Part shown: positions 1-7,178 of the stretch, piece by piece
Position numbering within the stretch: position 1 is the first letter of the stretch
Layout: each line of letters begins with the position of its first letter
Origin: Methanosarcinales archaeon
GTDB taxonomy: Archaea; Halobacteriota; Syntropharchaeia; Alkanophagales; Methanospirareceae
Reading direction: 5' to 3'
Length of the DNA: 23,330 nucleotides
NCBI GenBank assembly: GCA_030621945.1
Contig: JAUXGS010000001.1
Span: forward strand, 1 to 23,330
Notes under the pieces: model-generated
The model's input: the letters and a program-made list of their open reading frames with translations, nothing else
Told to the model about the DNA's origin: nothing
Databases searched by the model: none
Translations under genes and position numbers: made by a program

Positions 1-132
1 AAGCCTGTATATGTTGGGTATTCCTCAGTTAATGCAATAAATACATTTCAAATTAAGTATTCTATTCATATTGGCAATCACCCGGAGGTAAAGGGGGGGG
101 ACCTGGTTGTAGTAATTGGAGATAAAGAATAA
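1..132 (+). CDS. 3' end of an unidentified protein (partial)
   Basis: An open frame runs from the first base of the window to a TAA at 130-132 and gives 43 residues. The tail reads HPEVKGGDLVVVIGDKE, a plausible beta-strand ending with hydrophobic runs. The start lies outside the window. I do not recognise the family, and nothing visible in the fragment gives a function. It is read in the same direction as the two genes that follow. Confidence 0.45.
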   Translation, partial: KPVYVGYSSVNAINTFQIKYSIHIGNHPEVKGGDLVVVIGDKE

Positions 133-192
133 ACAAAAAGTTAGCGTGCAGGTTTATTAAGAAGTAGATGTTACGAAATTGAATGGAAAAAA

Positions 193-384
193 ATGAAGAA
201 AAACCGCCTTAATCTCGCCTTCCGGATCCTGACTTGTATTGCGATATTCATAGTAGTAACCTTCTTTGTTGCGTGGTTACTCGAGGACATAATCTTCTTT
301 TCACTTTTTATCGGTATCCCCGTGGGTATCATCAGTGCAGTGATAGCATTTGCGATTATGACACGGTATCAAACCAAAAAATAG
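193..384 (+). CDS. Small two-helix membrane protein, hypothetical
   Basis: A 63-residue protein with a basic N-terminus (MKKNR), a first hydrophobic helix at about residues 9-30, a short acidic turn (LEDI) and a second hydrophobic helix at about 32-57, ending in RYQTKK. The pattern predicts a helical hairpin in the membrane with both ends inside. There is no clear Shine-Dalgarno sequence before the ATG, only a GGA about ten bases upstream. The downstream neighbour has its own TATA box, so the two are probably separate transcripts. I do not recognise a family and no function is assigned. The composition supports a real coding gene but does not prove it. Confidence 0.55.
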   Translation: MKKNRLNLAFRILTCIAIFIVVTFFVAWLLEDIIFFSLFIGIPVGIISAVIAFAIMTRYQTKK

Positions 385-390
385 AAAGCT

Positions 391-399
391 TTTATATAT
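391..399 (+). promoter_or_regulatory. TATA box for the DsrE-like gene
   Basis: TTTATATAT matches the archaeal TATA consensus. A start about 25 bases downstream (near 420) would leave a leader of roughly 50 bases before the ATG at 473, which is preceded by AAAGGAG. Confidence 0.5.
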
Positions 400-472
400 T
401 GGTAAACCATCTTTAAGTTCGTAACCAAGCGATTGTAAGCCATTTAGGCTCTGCTAAAATAAAGGAGTAGAA

Positions 473-796
473 ATGATGAAGATAGGAATCGTGGTTTATT
501 CGGATGAATCGGAAACCGTATGGAACGCATTTCGGTTTGGCAATTTCGCATTGAACGAGGGTGACACGGCAAAAGTATTCTTACTCGCTAGAGGTGTGGA
601 GTGCGAGTCGCTGGATACGGATAAATTTAAAGTGACAGAACAGATGCAAACATTGGTTGACAATGGTGGCGAGATATTTGCCTGCGGGTCGTGCCTTAAA
701 ATTCGGCAATCCGAGGGTTCCGAGACCTGTCCTCTGTCAACGATGAAGGACTTGTACGACATAGTGGCAGATAGCGATAAGGTCGTTACATTTTAA
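473..796 (+). CDS. DsrE/TusD-like sulfur-relay family protein
   Basis: A 107-residue soluble protein with the DsrE/DsrF-like fold pattern: an N-terminal strand (MKIGIVVYS), a helix (WNAFRFGNFAL), a second strand (AKVFLLARGVECE), and a Cys-containing segment FACGSCLKIRQSEG before ETCPLSTM. Members of this family bind or transfer sulfur on conserved cysteines, or are small regulators of unknown role. The Cys at about 71 and 74 (CGSC) are the best candidates for a reactive thiol or metal site. A GGAG at 464-467 lies 5 bases before the first ATG and 8 before the second ATG at 476, so MKIGIVV is an equally good start. The partner and substrate cannot be told from the context. The family call is from recalled similarity and is fairly sure; the biochemical role is not. 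Confidence 0.8.
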   Translation: MMKIGIVVYSDESETVWNAFRFGNFALNEGDTAKVFLLARGVECESLDTDKFKVTEQMQTLVDNGGEIFACGSCLKIRQSEGSETCPLSTMKDLYDIVADSDKVVTF

Positions 797-852
797 AGTA
801 CTGTCAAGACCTGCCGTTATTTATAGTACGTGCTAATCGTCTACGGCCACAA

Positions 853-1185
853 TCACCGCTTCTGCTTCTTCTTCCTAAACAACGATGGTAACGGGACGAT
901 GTAGGTGCCGTTCTCCTTTATCCTCATTACGATCTCCTTTCGCTCTAACAGTTTATCCAGATTGAGTTCGTATACGCCAGGGCTCAAAATCCTCAAGCTT
1001 TCTATCCTCTCGCCCTCTAACGGCTCTCGTTCGTCTACTTCTATTCGATCCACCAACTCCGCGGCGCTTATATCCTCTCCATCCTTTAAATAAAGAAAAA
1101 GCTTGCCACCACACGCTGGGCAGCCCTTCAACATCGCTTCTGTTATTCTTTCAAATTTCTTCCCGCATTTCAGACACTTATGCAT
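853..1185 (-). CDS. arvC: ArvC/OapC zinc-ribbon protein
   Basis: A 110-residue protein that starts with a zinc ribbon, MHKCLKCGKKF then GCPACGGKLF (Cys 4, 7, 22 and 25), followed by an acidic middle and a basic tail (LFRKKKQKR). This matches the archaeal zinc-ribbon family found beside an Era-like GTPase and a DUF2073 protein, known as OapC (origin-associated protein) or ArvC in haloarchaea, where the GTPase of the trio drives extracellular vesicle formation. It is the last of three genes read leftwards; the gap from arvB is 28 bases. No clear Shine-Dalgarno sequence precedes the ATG, so translation may depend on the upstream gene. The exact biochemical job of ArvC is unknown. The gene converges with the DsrE-like gene. 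Confidence 0.85.
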   Translation of the reverse strand: MHKCLKCGKKFERITEAMLKGCPACGGKLFLYLKDGEDISAAELVDRIEVDEREPLEGERIESLRILSPGVYELNLDKLLERKEIVMRIKENGTYIVPLPSLFRKKKQKR

Positions 1186-1213
1186 CTTATTTTTTTTATC
1201 TTACTTACTTAGA

Positions 1214-1546
1214 TCAGACTGCAGAAACGACTGCGCTTATCAAGTCCTTATCCTTCTTTATCGTGCGCATCACCTTTGCAGGCCCGATCACGGTGAGCCG
1301 CGGCTTTCTCCTCAGATTAAAAAAGCTCCGCTTTGCCTGATAGCCACTTATCTCTATGCCAGGGAAATCGTCGCTTACCTCCGTCATGGTGAGTTCTATG
1401 AGCTTCATCTGCTCTTCCGATGTCAGACCGCCCTCTAATATCACTATATTACCAGACTTCACGCCATCCAGTATGAATCTCAGCTTCTCCGTCGACCCCA
1501 TCGAATTTATTTTATCTTCAGATATCAGATCCATCTTTATTTCCAT
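1214..1546 (-). CDS. arvB: ArvB/OapB protein (DUF2073)
   Basis: A 110-residue protein matching the DUF2073 family (OapB/ArvB), which in archaea is nearly always the gene between an Era-like GTPase and a zinc-ribbon protein. Visible traits are SEDKINSMGSTEKLRFILDGVKSGNIVILEGGLTSEEQMKLIE and a C-terminal strand-rich part (RKPRLTVIGPAKVMRTI). No catalytic motif is apparent, which fits a partner protein of the GTPase. A GGGGGAAG stretch about nine bases before the ATG is a good ribosome binding site. The gap from arvA is 36 bases, so the two are very likely one transcript. The fixed gene order is stronger evidence than any motif. Its molecular role is not established to my knowledge. Confidence 0.85.
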   Translation of the reverse strand: MEIKMDLISEDKINSMGSTEKLRFILDGVKSGNIVILEGGLTSEEQMKLIELTMTEVSDDFPGIEISGYQAKRSFFNLRRKPRLTVIGPAKVMRTIKKDKDLISAVVSAV

Positions 1547-1582
1547 CGTTTAACTTCCCCCATTAGCTCAAAACCGTCCATT

Positions 1583-2311
1583 TCACCGGAACCTCCTCGC
1601 CATTTCCCTATACAACTCACCCATATTCTCTCCTTTTAATGCCGATATGGGTATGACCGCGTGCTGAGGAAACGCATCTGCTATCCTCTGTGGTGCCGCC
1701 TCCGCGAGGTCCATTTTATTCGCAACAACGATCATCGGGATGCTCCGTGCTTCTAAATTACCGATGATCACAATGTTCGTTTGCGTATACGGATCTTCGG
1801 TCGCATCCATCAAGAGCAGAACGCCGTCAATATCGTCGAGCCATTTTATCGCCTCTATAACGCCTTCCGTCGCCTCTTTCGCACGCTTTTTCGCTTCCTT
1901 CTCTTCTAACCCGAAAGCCATAAAATCGTGAAAATCTATCTTTGTCGCTAATCCCGGCGTATCAACGATATCAAGCTTCAATTTTGATTTCCCCTCTCGC
2001 GGCTTTTGCTCGGGGGTTGATGTTACGTTTGAGTCAGGGTTTGCGTTAAGGTACGGGTTCTGCACGGACTTCGATTTTAAATCTATGAGTACCCCCTCCT
2101 TTCTGACTGCTCGTCGCGTCTCATGAGGGACCTCAGTGGACACTCCAATATCCTCGTTCTCATCCACAAACGTATGGATTATTCTGTTCGCCAACGTGGT
2201 CTTCCCTGCATTCGGCGGCCCGTAGATGCCTATCTTTGCCGGTACCTTCCTGAAAAACAAAGCTCTTAGCAGCCGTGATAAAATGCCCTTCCTCCTTTTC
2301 CTCAACTTCAT
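1583..2311 (-). CDS. arvA: ArvA/OapA Era-like small GTPase
   Basis: A 242-residue GTPase. The basic N-terminus (MKLRKRRKGILSRLLRALFFRKV) looks like an amphipathic membrane-binding helix. The G motifs are in order: G1 GPPNAGKT at 31-38, G3 DTPG at 117-120, G4 NKMD at 198-201 and G5 SAL at 223-225. The family (OapA in Haloferax, later named ArvA) is the small GTPase required for extracellular vesicle formation in Euryarchaeota. Between the switch I region and G3, residues about 79-110 form a low-complexity insert rich in Asn, Ser, Thr, Pro and Lys that looks disordered. It heads the leftward three-gene cluster and diverges from the aIF1A gene. The family call is firm; a vesicle role in this organism is inferred from the haloarchaeal work. 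Confidence 0.88.
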   Translation of the reverse strand: MKLRKRRKGILSRLLRALFFRKVPAKIGIYGPPNAGKTTLANRIIHTFVDENEDIGVSTEVPHETRRAVRKEGVLIDLKSKSVQNPYLNANPDSNVTSTPEQKPREGKSKLKLDIVDTPGLATKIDFHDFMAFGLEEKEAKKRAKEATEGVIEAIKWLDDIDGVLLLMDATEDPYTQTNIVIIGNLEARSIPMIVVANKMDLAEAAPQRIADAFPQHAVIPISALKGENMGELYREMARRFR

Positions 2312-2420
2312 CTCTTCTACCTTCCTTCTTCTCTATACCTATAATAGTACTGTTTTACTCGAAGATACGCGTAAACTTAATATTACTATATCTCTTTGCT
2401 TTTCATAATACTCACATTCA

Positions 2421-2429
2421 ATTTAAATC
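2421..2429 (+). promoter_or_regulatory. TATA box for the aIF1A-RIO1 operon
   Basis: ATTTAAATC is a good archaeal TATA box. A start near 2447 would give a leader of about 58 bases before the TTG at 2505. It lies in the divergent region between arvA and the aIF1A gene. Confidence 0.5.
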
Positions 2430-2504
2430 TTTCGCAAAGGCGTTGGGGAAAAGCCTGAGAAAGGGTAAAATAGAGAAGGTCGCCGAGCCGAAGAGGAGAA
2501 AAAG

Positions 2505-2804
2505 TTGAATAAACCAGGAGAACCGGAAGAAGTAATACGCGTGCGTATTCCGCAGAAAAGGAAGAGAGAAGTGTTGGGGATAGTAGATAAGATGTTAGGA
2601 GGGCGACGAGTAATAGTCCAGTGCCTAGATGGAGTTGAACGGATGGGGCGAATCCCTGGTAGGTTGAAGCGGAGGCAATGGGTTGCCGTTGGTGATGTGG
2701 TAATAGTTGTTCCCTGGGACTTTCAGGATGCAAAGGGCGAGGTTGTCTACCGATATAAGCGACCACAAGTAGAATGGCTGAGAAAGAAGGGCTATTTGAA
2801 ATAG
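2505..2804 (+). CDS. eif1A: Translation initiation factor aIF1A
   Basis: A 99-residue protein with the single S1/OB-fold of the aIF1A/eIF1A family: [34 protein letters not shown], then [29 protein letters not shown]. It binds the small ribosomal subunit at the A site and supports initiator tRNA and start-codon selection. The length is normal for the archaeal factor, which lacks the long eukaryotic tails. The start is a TTG; a GAGGAG six bases upstream supports it, and the conserved VRVRIP segment follows at the right distance. The downstream RIO1 gene overlaps it by 31 bases, so the two are surely cotranscribed. Both belong to small-subunit function or maturation. Confidence 0.93.
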   Translation: MNKPGEPEEVIRVRIPQKRKREVLGIVDKMLGGRRVIVQCLDGVERMGRIPGRLKRRQWVAVGDVVIVVPWDFQDAKGEVVYRYKRPQVEWLRKKGYLK

Positions 2805-3622
2805 AAAAGTGGGTGAGCGAACGGCAATTACCCAAAGGTAAGCGCAGGAAAAAGGATTATCGTGATCGAAAAACAGAGCAATACGTCTTCGACATCCCTA
2901 CGTTGGAAACGCTGTATAAGTTCTCAAATAAAGGGATAATAACTGCATTGGGTGGCCCTATAAGTAGGGGCAAGGAATCTGTTATCTTTCATGCGTTAGG
3001 CGCGGAAGAAGAGGAACTGGCGATAAAGATGTATAAAATAAGCACCGCCAACTTCAATGCCATGCTTGATTATATTATTGGCGACCCACGATTTAAAAAT
3101 ATAAAGAAAGATCACAGGAGCATCATATTCGCATGGGCTCGTAAGGAGTTCAAGAATCTCAAACGGGCTTTTGATGCCGGTGTTCGGGTTCCCCAGCCGA
3201 TTGTCTGCGATAAAAACGTGCTGATAATGGAGTTTATAGGAAAAGAAGGGATGGCTGATCCACGATTGAAGGACATTCCAGTGGACATCCTCAAAGATGA
3301 TTTTGAACCCGAAGAGCTCTTTCTGCGTATCATTTCCGCTGTAAAAACCTTGTATGAGAAAGGAAAGATGGTGCATGCAGATCTCAGTGAGTACAATATC
3401 GTGATGAAAGGCTATGTGGAGCGAGAACTTGAAACAACCGCAAACAATAGTGCAGAAATCGAAATAGAGCCAGTAATAATAGATATGGGGCAATCCCTGC
3501 TTTTAAACCATCCTCATGCCGATATGTTTCTCCTGAGGGACGTGAGAAATATCGTTATATACTTCAACAAACTTGGTCTAAATTACTCAGAAGATGAAAT
3601 AATGCGGATGGTGAAGGGCTAA
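2774..3622 (+). CDS. rio1: RIO1-type serine protein kinase
   Basis: A 282-residue atypical kinase. Motifs are the nucleotide loop [12 protein letters not shown] at 63-74, the ATP-binding Lys in AIKMYK near 85, the hinge MEFIG at 152-156, the catalytic loop HADLSEYN at 201-208 (Asp203), and the metal-binding IDMGQ at 236-240. RIO1 usually has STGKEA and DVSQ at these places, so both loops are slightly off type, but the [20 protein letters not shown] segment is RIO1-like and no RIO2 winged helix is present. RIO1 acts in late maturation of the small ribosomal subunit. The ATG at 2774 lies inside the aIF1A gene, giving a 31-base overlap without a clear Shine-Dalgarno sequence; a GTG at 2813 is a possible alternative start. 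Confidence 0.9.
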   Translation: MAEKEGLFEIEKWVSERQLPKGKRRKKDYRDRKTEQYVFDIPTLETLYKFSNKGIITALGGPISRGKESVIFHALGAEEEELAIKMYKISTANFNAMLDYIIGDPRFKNIKKDHRSIIFAWARKEFKNLKRAFDAGVRVPQPIVCDKNVLIMEFIGKEGMADPRLKDIPVDILKDDFEPEELFLRIISAVKTLYEKGKMVHADLSEYNIVMKGYVERELETTANNSAEIEIEPVIIDMGQSLLLNHPHADMFLLRDVRNIVIYFNKLGLNYSEDEIMRMVKG

Positions 3623-3682
3623 AAGAGCTAGCTACAAAGTAACCCGCCATGACGGATTAATTAATAAATGTCACAGAGCAAA

Positions 3683-3692
3683 GTTTAAAATA
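3683..3692 (+). promoter_or_regulatory. TATA box for the KH-protein gene
   Basis: GTTTAAAATA fits the archaeal TATA consensus; a start about 25 bases downstream gives a leader of roughly 45 bases to the ATG at 3758. Confidence 0.45.
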
Positions 3693-3757
3693 CGAAGATT
3701 GGTAAAATGATTAATACGTATGATCTGAGCAATCAGTAGTTAAGGAGCGATAAACAA

Positions 3758-4285
3758 ATGATGACCCAGCACGTTAAGATTCCTCATGATAGAATAGGGG
3801 TACTTATCGGTCATAATGGATTCGTAAAAGACGATATAGAGAAGAAATCGGAGAGTACGATAACCGTAGATAGTACTGAAGGAGAGGTGCGTATAGAAGG
3901 CATAGAGGGCGGAGACCCAGTAAAAACGCTGCGAGTGGCTGAGGTGGTAAAGGCGATTGGTAGGGGGTTTTCTCCAGAAAGTGCTTTTAAACTACTCGAT
4001 GACGATTTACTACTCTTTGAAGTCATTTCACTCTCTCATCTCTCTCAAAAGACCTTAAACCGGGTGAAAGGACGTGTAATAGGGCGAAATGGAAAAACGA
4101 GACGAACAATAGAGAACCTGGCAGATGTTAAAATCTCGGTTTACGGGAAGACTATAAGCTTGATTGGCTATGCACATCAGATACGAAGTGCGCATGAAGC
4201 AATAGCGATGCTGATACATGGTTCTCATCATAGCTCGGTATATAGTCTCTTGGAGAGGAAGCGGAGAGCTGAGGAAGAGTGGTGA
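3758..4285 (+). CDS. KH-domain RNA-binding protein, Dim2/Pno1 type
   Basis: A 175-residue protein with two KH domains. The first has GVLIGHNG (GHNG at 18-21) followed by FVKDDIEKKS, and the second has KGRVIGRNG (GRNG at 109-112) followed by KTRRTIENLADVKISVYG. The GxxG loops bind single-stranded RNA. This matches archaeal homologues of Pno1/Dim2 (Krr1-like), which assist small-subunit rRNA processing and bind near the 3' end of 16S rRNA. It follows aIF1A and RIO1, a common archaeal arrangement that strengthens the ribosome-assembly call. Of the two ATG codons in tandem, the first (3758) is ten bases after GGAG at 3744-3747 and is preferred. The gene has its own TATA box. Confidence 0.9.
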   Translation: MMTQHVKIPHDRIGVLIGHNGFVKDDIEKKSESTITVDSTEGEVRIEGIEGGDPVKTLRVAEVVKAIGRGFSPESAFKLLDDDLLLFEVISLSHLSQKTLNRVKGRVIGRNGKTRRTIENLADVKISVYGKTISLIGYAHQIRSAHEAIAMLIHGSHHSSVYSLLERKRRAEEEW

Positions 4286-4396
4286 GGTGATGGTGAGTGA
4301 ATACCTGCGAATTACAGCGAGCGAATACCCAAGACTCATCGGTTTAGCAAAATTCATAAGTCATAATTTTTAATTAATTTAACATCTAACGGAAAG

Positions 4397-5050
4397 ATGG
4401 AAGAGGCGCGAGGATACGAGGAAGAGCGGAAGCGACTGGTTGAACATCTCCGGAGACAAGGTGTAAGTGAAGGTGTTTTAAAAGCAATGACGCGTGTCAA
4501 AAGGCACCTTTTTGTACCTCCTCCTATCATTGACCAGGCATACAGCGATTATCCGTTGCCTATCGGAGAAGGACAAACGATAAGCGCACCACACATGGTT
4601 GCGATGATGTGTGATTACTTAGAGCTTAAAAAGGGCGATAAAGTGCTTGAAATTGGCGCAGGGTCCGGGTACCATGCCGCGGTTATTGCTGAGATGATTG
4701 GCGATGATGGGCATGTCTATTCCGTAGAAAGGATCAAGTGGCTGGTTGAGTTTTCGAAGGAGAACTTGAAGCGTGCAGGATATAAGAATGTGACAGTGAT
4801 ACTCAGTGACGGAACCCTTGGACTGTCTGAACATGCGCCATACGACAAAATAGGTGTGACCTGCGCAGCTCCTGATGTGCCGCCGCCGTTACTTGAGCAG
4901 TTGAAAACCGGTGGAAAAATGGTTATACCTATCGGAAAATACCAGCAAGTGTTGTATTTGGTGGAGAAGAAAAACGGAGTAGAGCGGGAACGAAAATGCG
5001 ATGTTGTTTTCGTGCCTTTGTTAGGCAGATATGGATTCAAGACGGATTAA
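4397..5050 (+). CDS. pcm: Protein-L-isoaspartate O-methyltransferase
   Basis: A 217-residue class I SAM methyltransferase of the PIMT family. Characteristic segments are [37 protein letters not shown] (substrate-side TIS at 61-63) and the SAM-binding [18 protein letters not shown] at about 83-100. The enzyme methylates L-isoaspartyl residues formed in ageing proteins so that they can be repaired. Length and motifs are complete. The ATG is preceded by CGGAAAG, a weak ribosome site. The stop lies just ahead of the decarboxylase gene, whose likely start is 14 bases downstream, so the two are probably cotranscribed, although their functions are unrelated. Confidence 0.93.
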   Translation: MEEARGYEEERKRLVEHLRRQGVSEGVLKAMTRVKRHLFVPPPIIDQAYSDYPLPIGEGQTISAPHMVAMMCDYLELKKGDKVLEIGAGSGYHAAVIAEMIGDDGHVYSVERIKWLVEFSKENLKRAGYKNVTVILSDGTLGLSEHAPYDKIGVTCAAPDVPPPLLEQLKTGGKMVIPIGKYQQVLYLVEKKNGVERERKCDVVFVPLLGRYGFKTD

Positions 5051-5063
5051 CAGGAGTAATTAC

Positions 5064-5501
5064 ATGAACGAACACATGCTCTCACCGGCAAGCGGGAAAA
5101 TATTAAGAATCGGAGAAGAAAGCAGAACGATCACCATATTTATGCATCTTCATAATGTACATATCACTACCGCGCCATTAGACGGCGTGGTGAAAAAAAT
5201 AACGCCTGAAAAGGGGTTATTTAAGCCCGCTTTTTTCCGCAGCAGCGATTTCAACACGAAAAATACCATAGACCTGAGCACAGAATATGGCGATATAACG
5301 GTAGTGCAAATAGCGGGATTTTTTACACGAAAAATAATCTGCGAAGTTGAAGAAGGGCAGAAAATAAGGATAGGTGAACGGATAGGTAAGATTTGTTTTG
5401 GCTCTCGTGTGGATATAAGCATCCCCCGCGGGTTCGAGATACTGGTGGAAGAAGGCGCCCGCGTTAAATGCCGGAAAACAGTTATAGCATCTCTTAAGTA
5501 A
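5064..5501 (+). CDS. asd: Archaetidylserine decarboxylase, short form
   Basis: A 145-residue protein of the phosphatidylserine/archaetidylserine decarboxylase family, which makes the ethanolamine head group of archaeal lipids. Visible motifs are LSPASGKI near the start, FMHLHNVHITTAPLDG (His 33) and the self-cleavage site CFGSRVDISIP, where Gly113-Ser114 would split and the Ser become the pyruvoyl group. The frame is open back to an ATG at 5031 inside pcm, but the ATG at 5064 has GGAG seven bases upstream (5053-5056) and is far better. Archaeal enzymes I know have about 60 more residues at the N-terminus, with a membrane stretch and an FFRDP-like segment; this one begins directly at the conserved core. 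It may still be active, but membrane attachment must differ. Confidence 0.82.
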   Translation: MNEHMLSPASGKILRIGEESRTITIFMHLHNVHITTAPLDGVVKKITPEKGLFKPAFFRSSDFNTKNTIDLSTEYGDITVVQIAGFFTRKIICEVEEGQKIRIGERIGKICFGSRVDISIPRGFEILVEEGARVKCRKTVIASLK

Positions 5502-5556
5502 GTCAAAACCATAAATTACACAATTATTTATAGCGAAAATAAAAAAAGAAACAGTG

Positions 5557-5611
5557 GGTTGTGGATTTTATCCCACAACCATTCTATTCTAAATTGTTTT
5601 GTTTTTTTGTT
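5557..5611. terminator. Shared hairpin terminator between convergent genes
   Basis: GGTTGTGG at 5557-5564 pairs perfectly with CCACAACC at 5573-5580 across an 8-base loop. T-rich runs follow on the plus strand (5595-5611), and an A-rich run precedes it (5536-5551), which reads as T-rich on the minus strand. It sits between asd (+) and the DmsC-like gene (-) and can serve both. Confidence 0.6.
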
Positions 5612-6613
5612 TTATACTATGGACAGAAAGTGTGGCATGACTTCACTAAGCGGTACGATCGAACCGAAGAACACTGTCCTTCCCAGCAGCTCGCCGATGA
5701 ACGCGAACACAAACACTGCAATCGCAAGAATAGCCGCCGTGGATATAGATTTCTTTATTAGCGCCAGTGCAAGCCCTACTAAGCAAACTAACACTAAACC
5801 TATGCCTATTACCACTCGCAACCATAGGAATGTAGCGTGTTCGCCGTGCAACATATCTTCCAGAGTTGCCAGTTGTGCCATCTTTGCCATCTCTGTACTC
5901 GCGATTGGTAACATCGTTATGTTCGCATACACTGCCGCAGCCAAGAGGACCACCATTGCCACTCCAATTCCCGTCGTAGCCCAAAGGAAGGTCGTAAAGG
6001 ACTTACCCGCTTCCTTATTCATCAGGTATTTCACTGAAAGAACTGCTGCTACCGCCGTTACACCTGCAAGCAGAGTGGTAACGATGAAGAACGGCAGAGT
6101 TGTGGGTTGGTTCCAAGCAGGCATAGTATACATCATGTACGACGTTGCGCTTGCATAGAGATATACTACAAAACCCAAAACAGCAGCTAAAACACCAATG
6201 ATCTTCCTGAGCGGCATAAATATCTTTACGAGCGCAGGTATGAGCGCAGATATCACAGGTAGTTTACTGATTATTCCTCGGAGACTACCGTATTCGGACT
6301 CACACACCCATAACGCTGTATATACCACTGCTAAGATGACAAAAAGCGTAAGCGCCAGTACTTCTCTGCTTAGCCATGACGTAGCAAGATGATTATTCAT
6401 CGTCAGCATTGCTAAGAACGGCCGTGCCTCGTGTGACAGCATCGCTATCAGACCGACTACTACCACCGGGACACATACCCATGCCCCGGTCTCAAAGAAC
6501 TTTGCATCCTCTTTGCTTTTTGCAAGGAAGTCCGCGATAAGCATTGCTATTAGCGCACCCACTGCCATCTGACTGAGTACGGTGAAGATTATGTACGATG
6601 TATTGCCACTCAT
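5612..6613 (-). CDS. DmsC-type membrane anchor of the formate dehydrogenase
   Basis: A 333-residue integral membrane protein with about eight or nine hydrophobic helices. It carries the DmsC-family signature SHEARPFLAMLTMNNHLATSWLSRE at about residues 60-84, resembling the anchor subunit of DMSO reductase-type enzymes, which exchanges electrons between a quinone-like carrier and the four-cluster subunit. It is the last gene of the leftward fdh group and begins 7 bases after the FeS-subunit gene stops. Epsilonproteobacterial formate dehydrogenases use a cytochrome b (FdhC) here; this protein shows no cytochrome b pattern, so the module is a hybrid. The carrier, methanophenazine or a menaquinone, cannot be decided from sequence. 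It may also serve the polysulfide reductase-like enzyme, which has no anchor in view. Confidence 0.85.
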   Translation of the reverse strand: MSGNTSYIIFTVLSQMAVGALIAMLIADFLAKSKEDAKFFETGAWVCVPVVVVGLIAMLSHEARPFLAMLTMNNHLATSWLSREVLALTLFVILAVVYTALWVCESEYGSLRGIISKLPVISALIPALVKIFMPLRKIIGVLAAVLGFVVYLYASATSYMMYTMPAWNQPTTLPFFIVTTLLAGVTAVAAVLSVKYLMNKEAGKSFTTFLWATTGIGVAMVVLLAAAVYANITMLPIASTEMAKMAQLATLEDMLHGEHATFLWLRVVIGIGLVLVCLVGLALALIKKSISTAAILAIAVFVFAFIGELLGRTVFFGSIVPLSEVMPHFLSIV

Positions 6614-6620
6614 ATTTTGT

Positions 6621-7163
6621 TTACACCCCTACTTGCCTACTCATCAACTTCCCGGCTGCTCTCTGCCTATATATTTCTGTTACCTCGTTTGTCTCTCCTC
6701 CAAGTCGTGCTTTGGTCGCGCAGAAAGAAACACATCTGGGGTCTGGTGCTGCCTGTATAATATTTCCCGCAGCATCTTTCTGCTGATCAAACGGAATCAC
6801 GCAGAACGTGCCCTTGTCCATTATTACCTGGTAATTTGGCACGTCATGTGGATACTTTGGGGCTCCGAATGGGCATGCCCAACCGCAGTAACCGCATCCG
6901 ATGCACTTGTCCTTGTCCATGAGCACGATACCGTCCTCTCGCTTCCAGATCGCCTTTACCGGACATGCTTGCTCACATGGCGCGTGAGTGCAGTGCATAC
7001 AGGACATTGCTACGTACCGCTCGCCTGGTTTTCCCTCGTTTATTCTCTGAACGCTGATCCTTGAAGTCCCCACTGGAACCTGGTTACGCTCCTTGCATGC
7101 GACGAAACAGCCACCACAGTCTATGCACCGATCTACATCGTCCAAGAATTTATATATGACCAT
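6621..7163 (-). CDS. fdhB: Four-cluster ferredoxin-like subunit, FdhB type
   Basis: A 180-residue iron-sulfur protein of the DmsB/PsrB/FdhB family that moves electrons from the molybdopterin subunit to the membrane anchor. Cys groups are 13/16/19/23, 55/58/63/67 and 87/90/93/97, each a complete [4Fe-4S] set. The fourth group should read KCxxC...C...C; here it is MDKGTFC, with Gly118 where the first Cys is expected, then Cys121, 144 and 148. The codon is GGC, one base from TGC. The neighbourhood MDKxTxC and the tail VTEIYRQR match the epsilonproteobacterial FdhB family. It starts 15 bases after the fdhA stop with a GGAGG-like ribosome site. There is no export signal; it would be carried out by the Tat leader of the catalytic subunit. 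Confidence 0.9.
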   Translation of the reverse strand: MVIYKFLDDVDRCIDCGGCFVACKERNQVPVGTSRISVQRINEGKPGERYVAMSCMHCTHAPCEQACPVKAIWKREDGIVLMDKDKCIGCGYCGWACPFGAPKYPHDVPNYQVIMDKGTFCVIPFDQQKDAAGNIIQAAPDPRCVSFCATKARLGGETNEVTEIYRQRAAGKLMSRQVGV

Positions 7164-7178
7164 TTTTCATTTCCTCCT

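Noticed and set aside
2443..2508. A short basic peptide ([19 protein letters not shown]) ending in a TGA that overlaps the aIF1A TTG start
   Set aside because: The transcript should begin near 2447 from the TATA box at 2421-2429, so no start codon with a leader is available, and I recognise no family. It is more likely untranslated leader.
5559..6158. 199-residue open frame on the plus strand
   Set aside because: It lies entirely opposite the DmsC-type anchor; its Ala/Thr-rich sequence mirrors the hydrophobic codons of the real gene.
6582..7064. 160-residue open frame on the plus strand
   Set aside because: It is opposite the FdhB-type gene, whose cysteine motifs prove the coding strand; it has no motif of its own.
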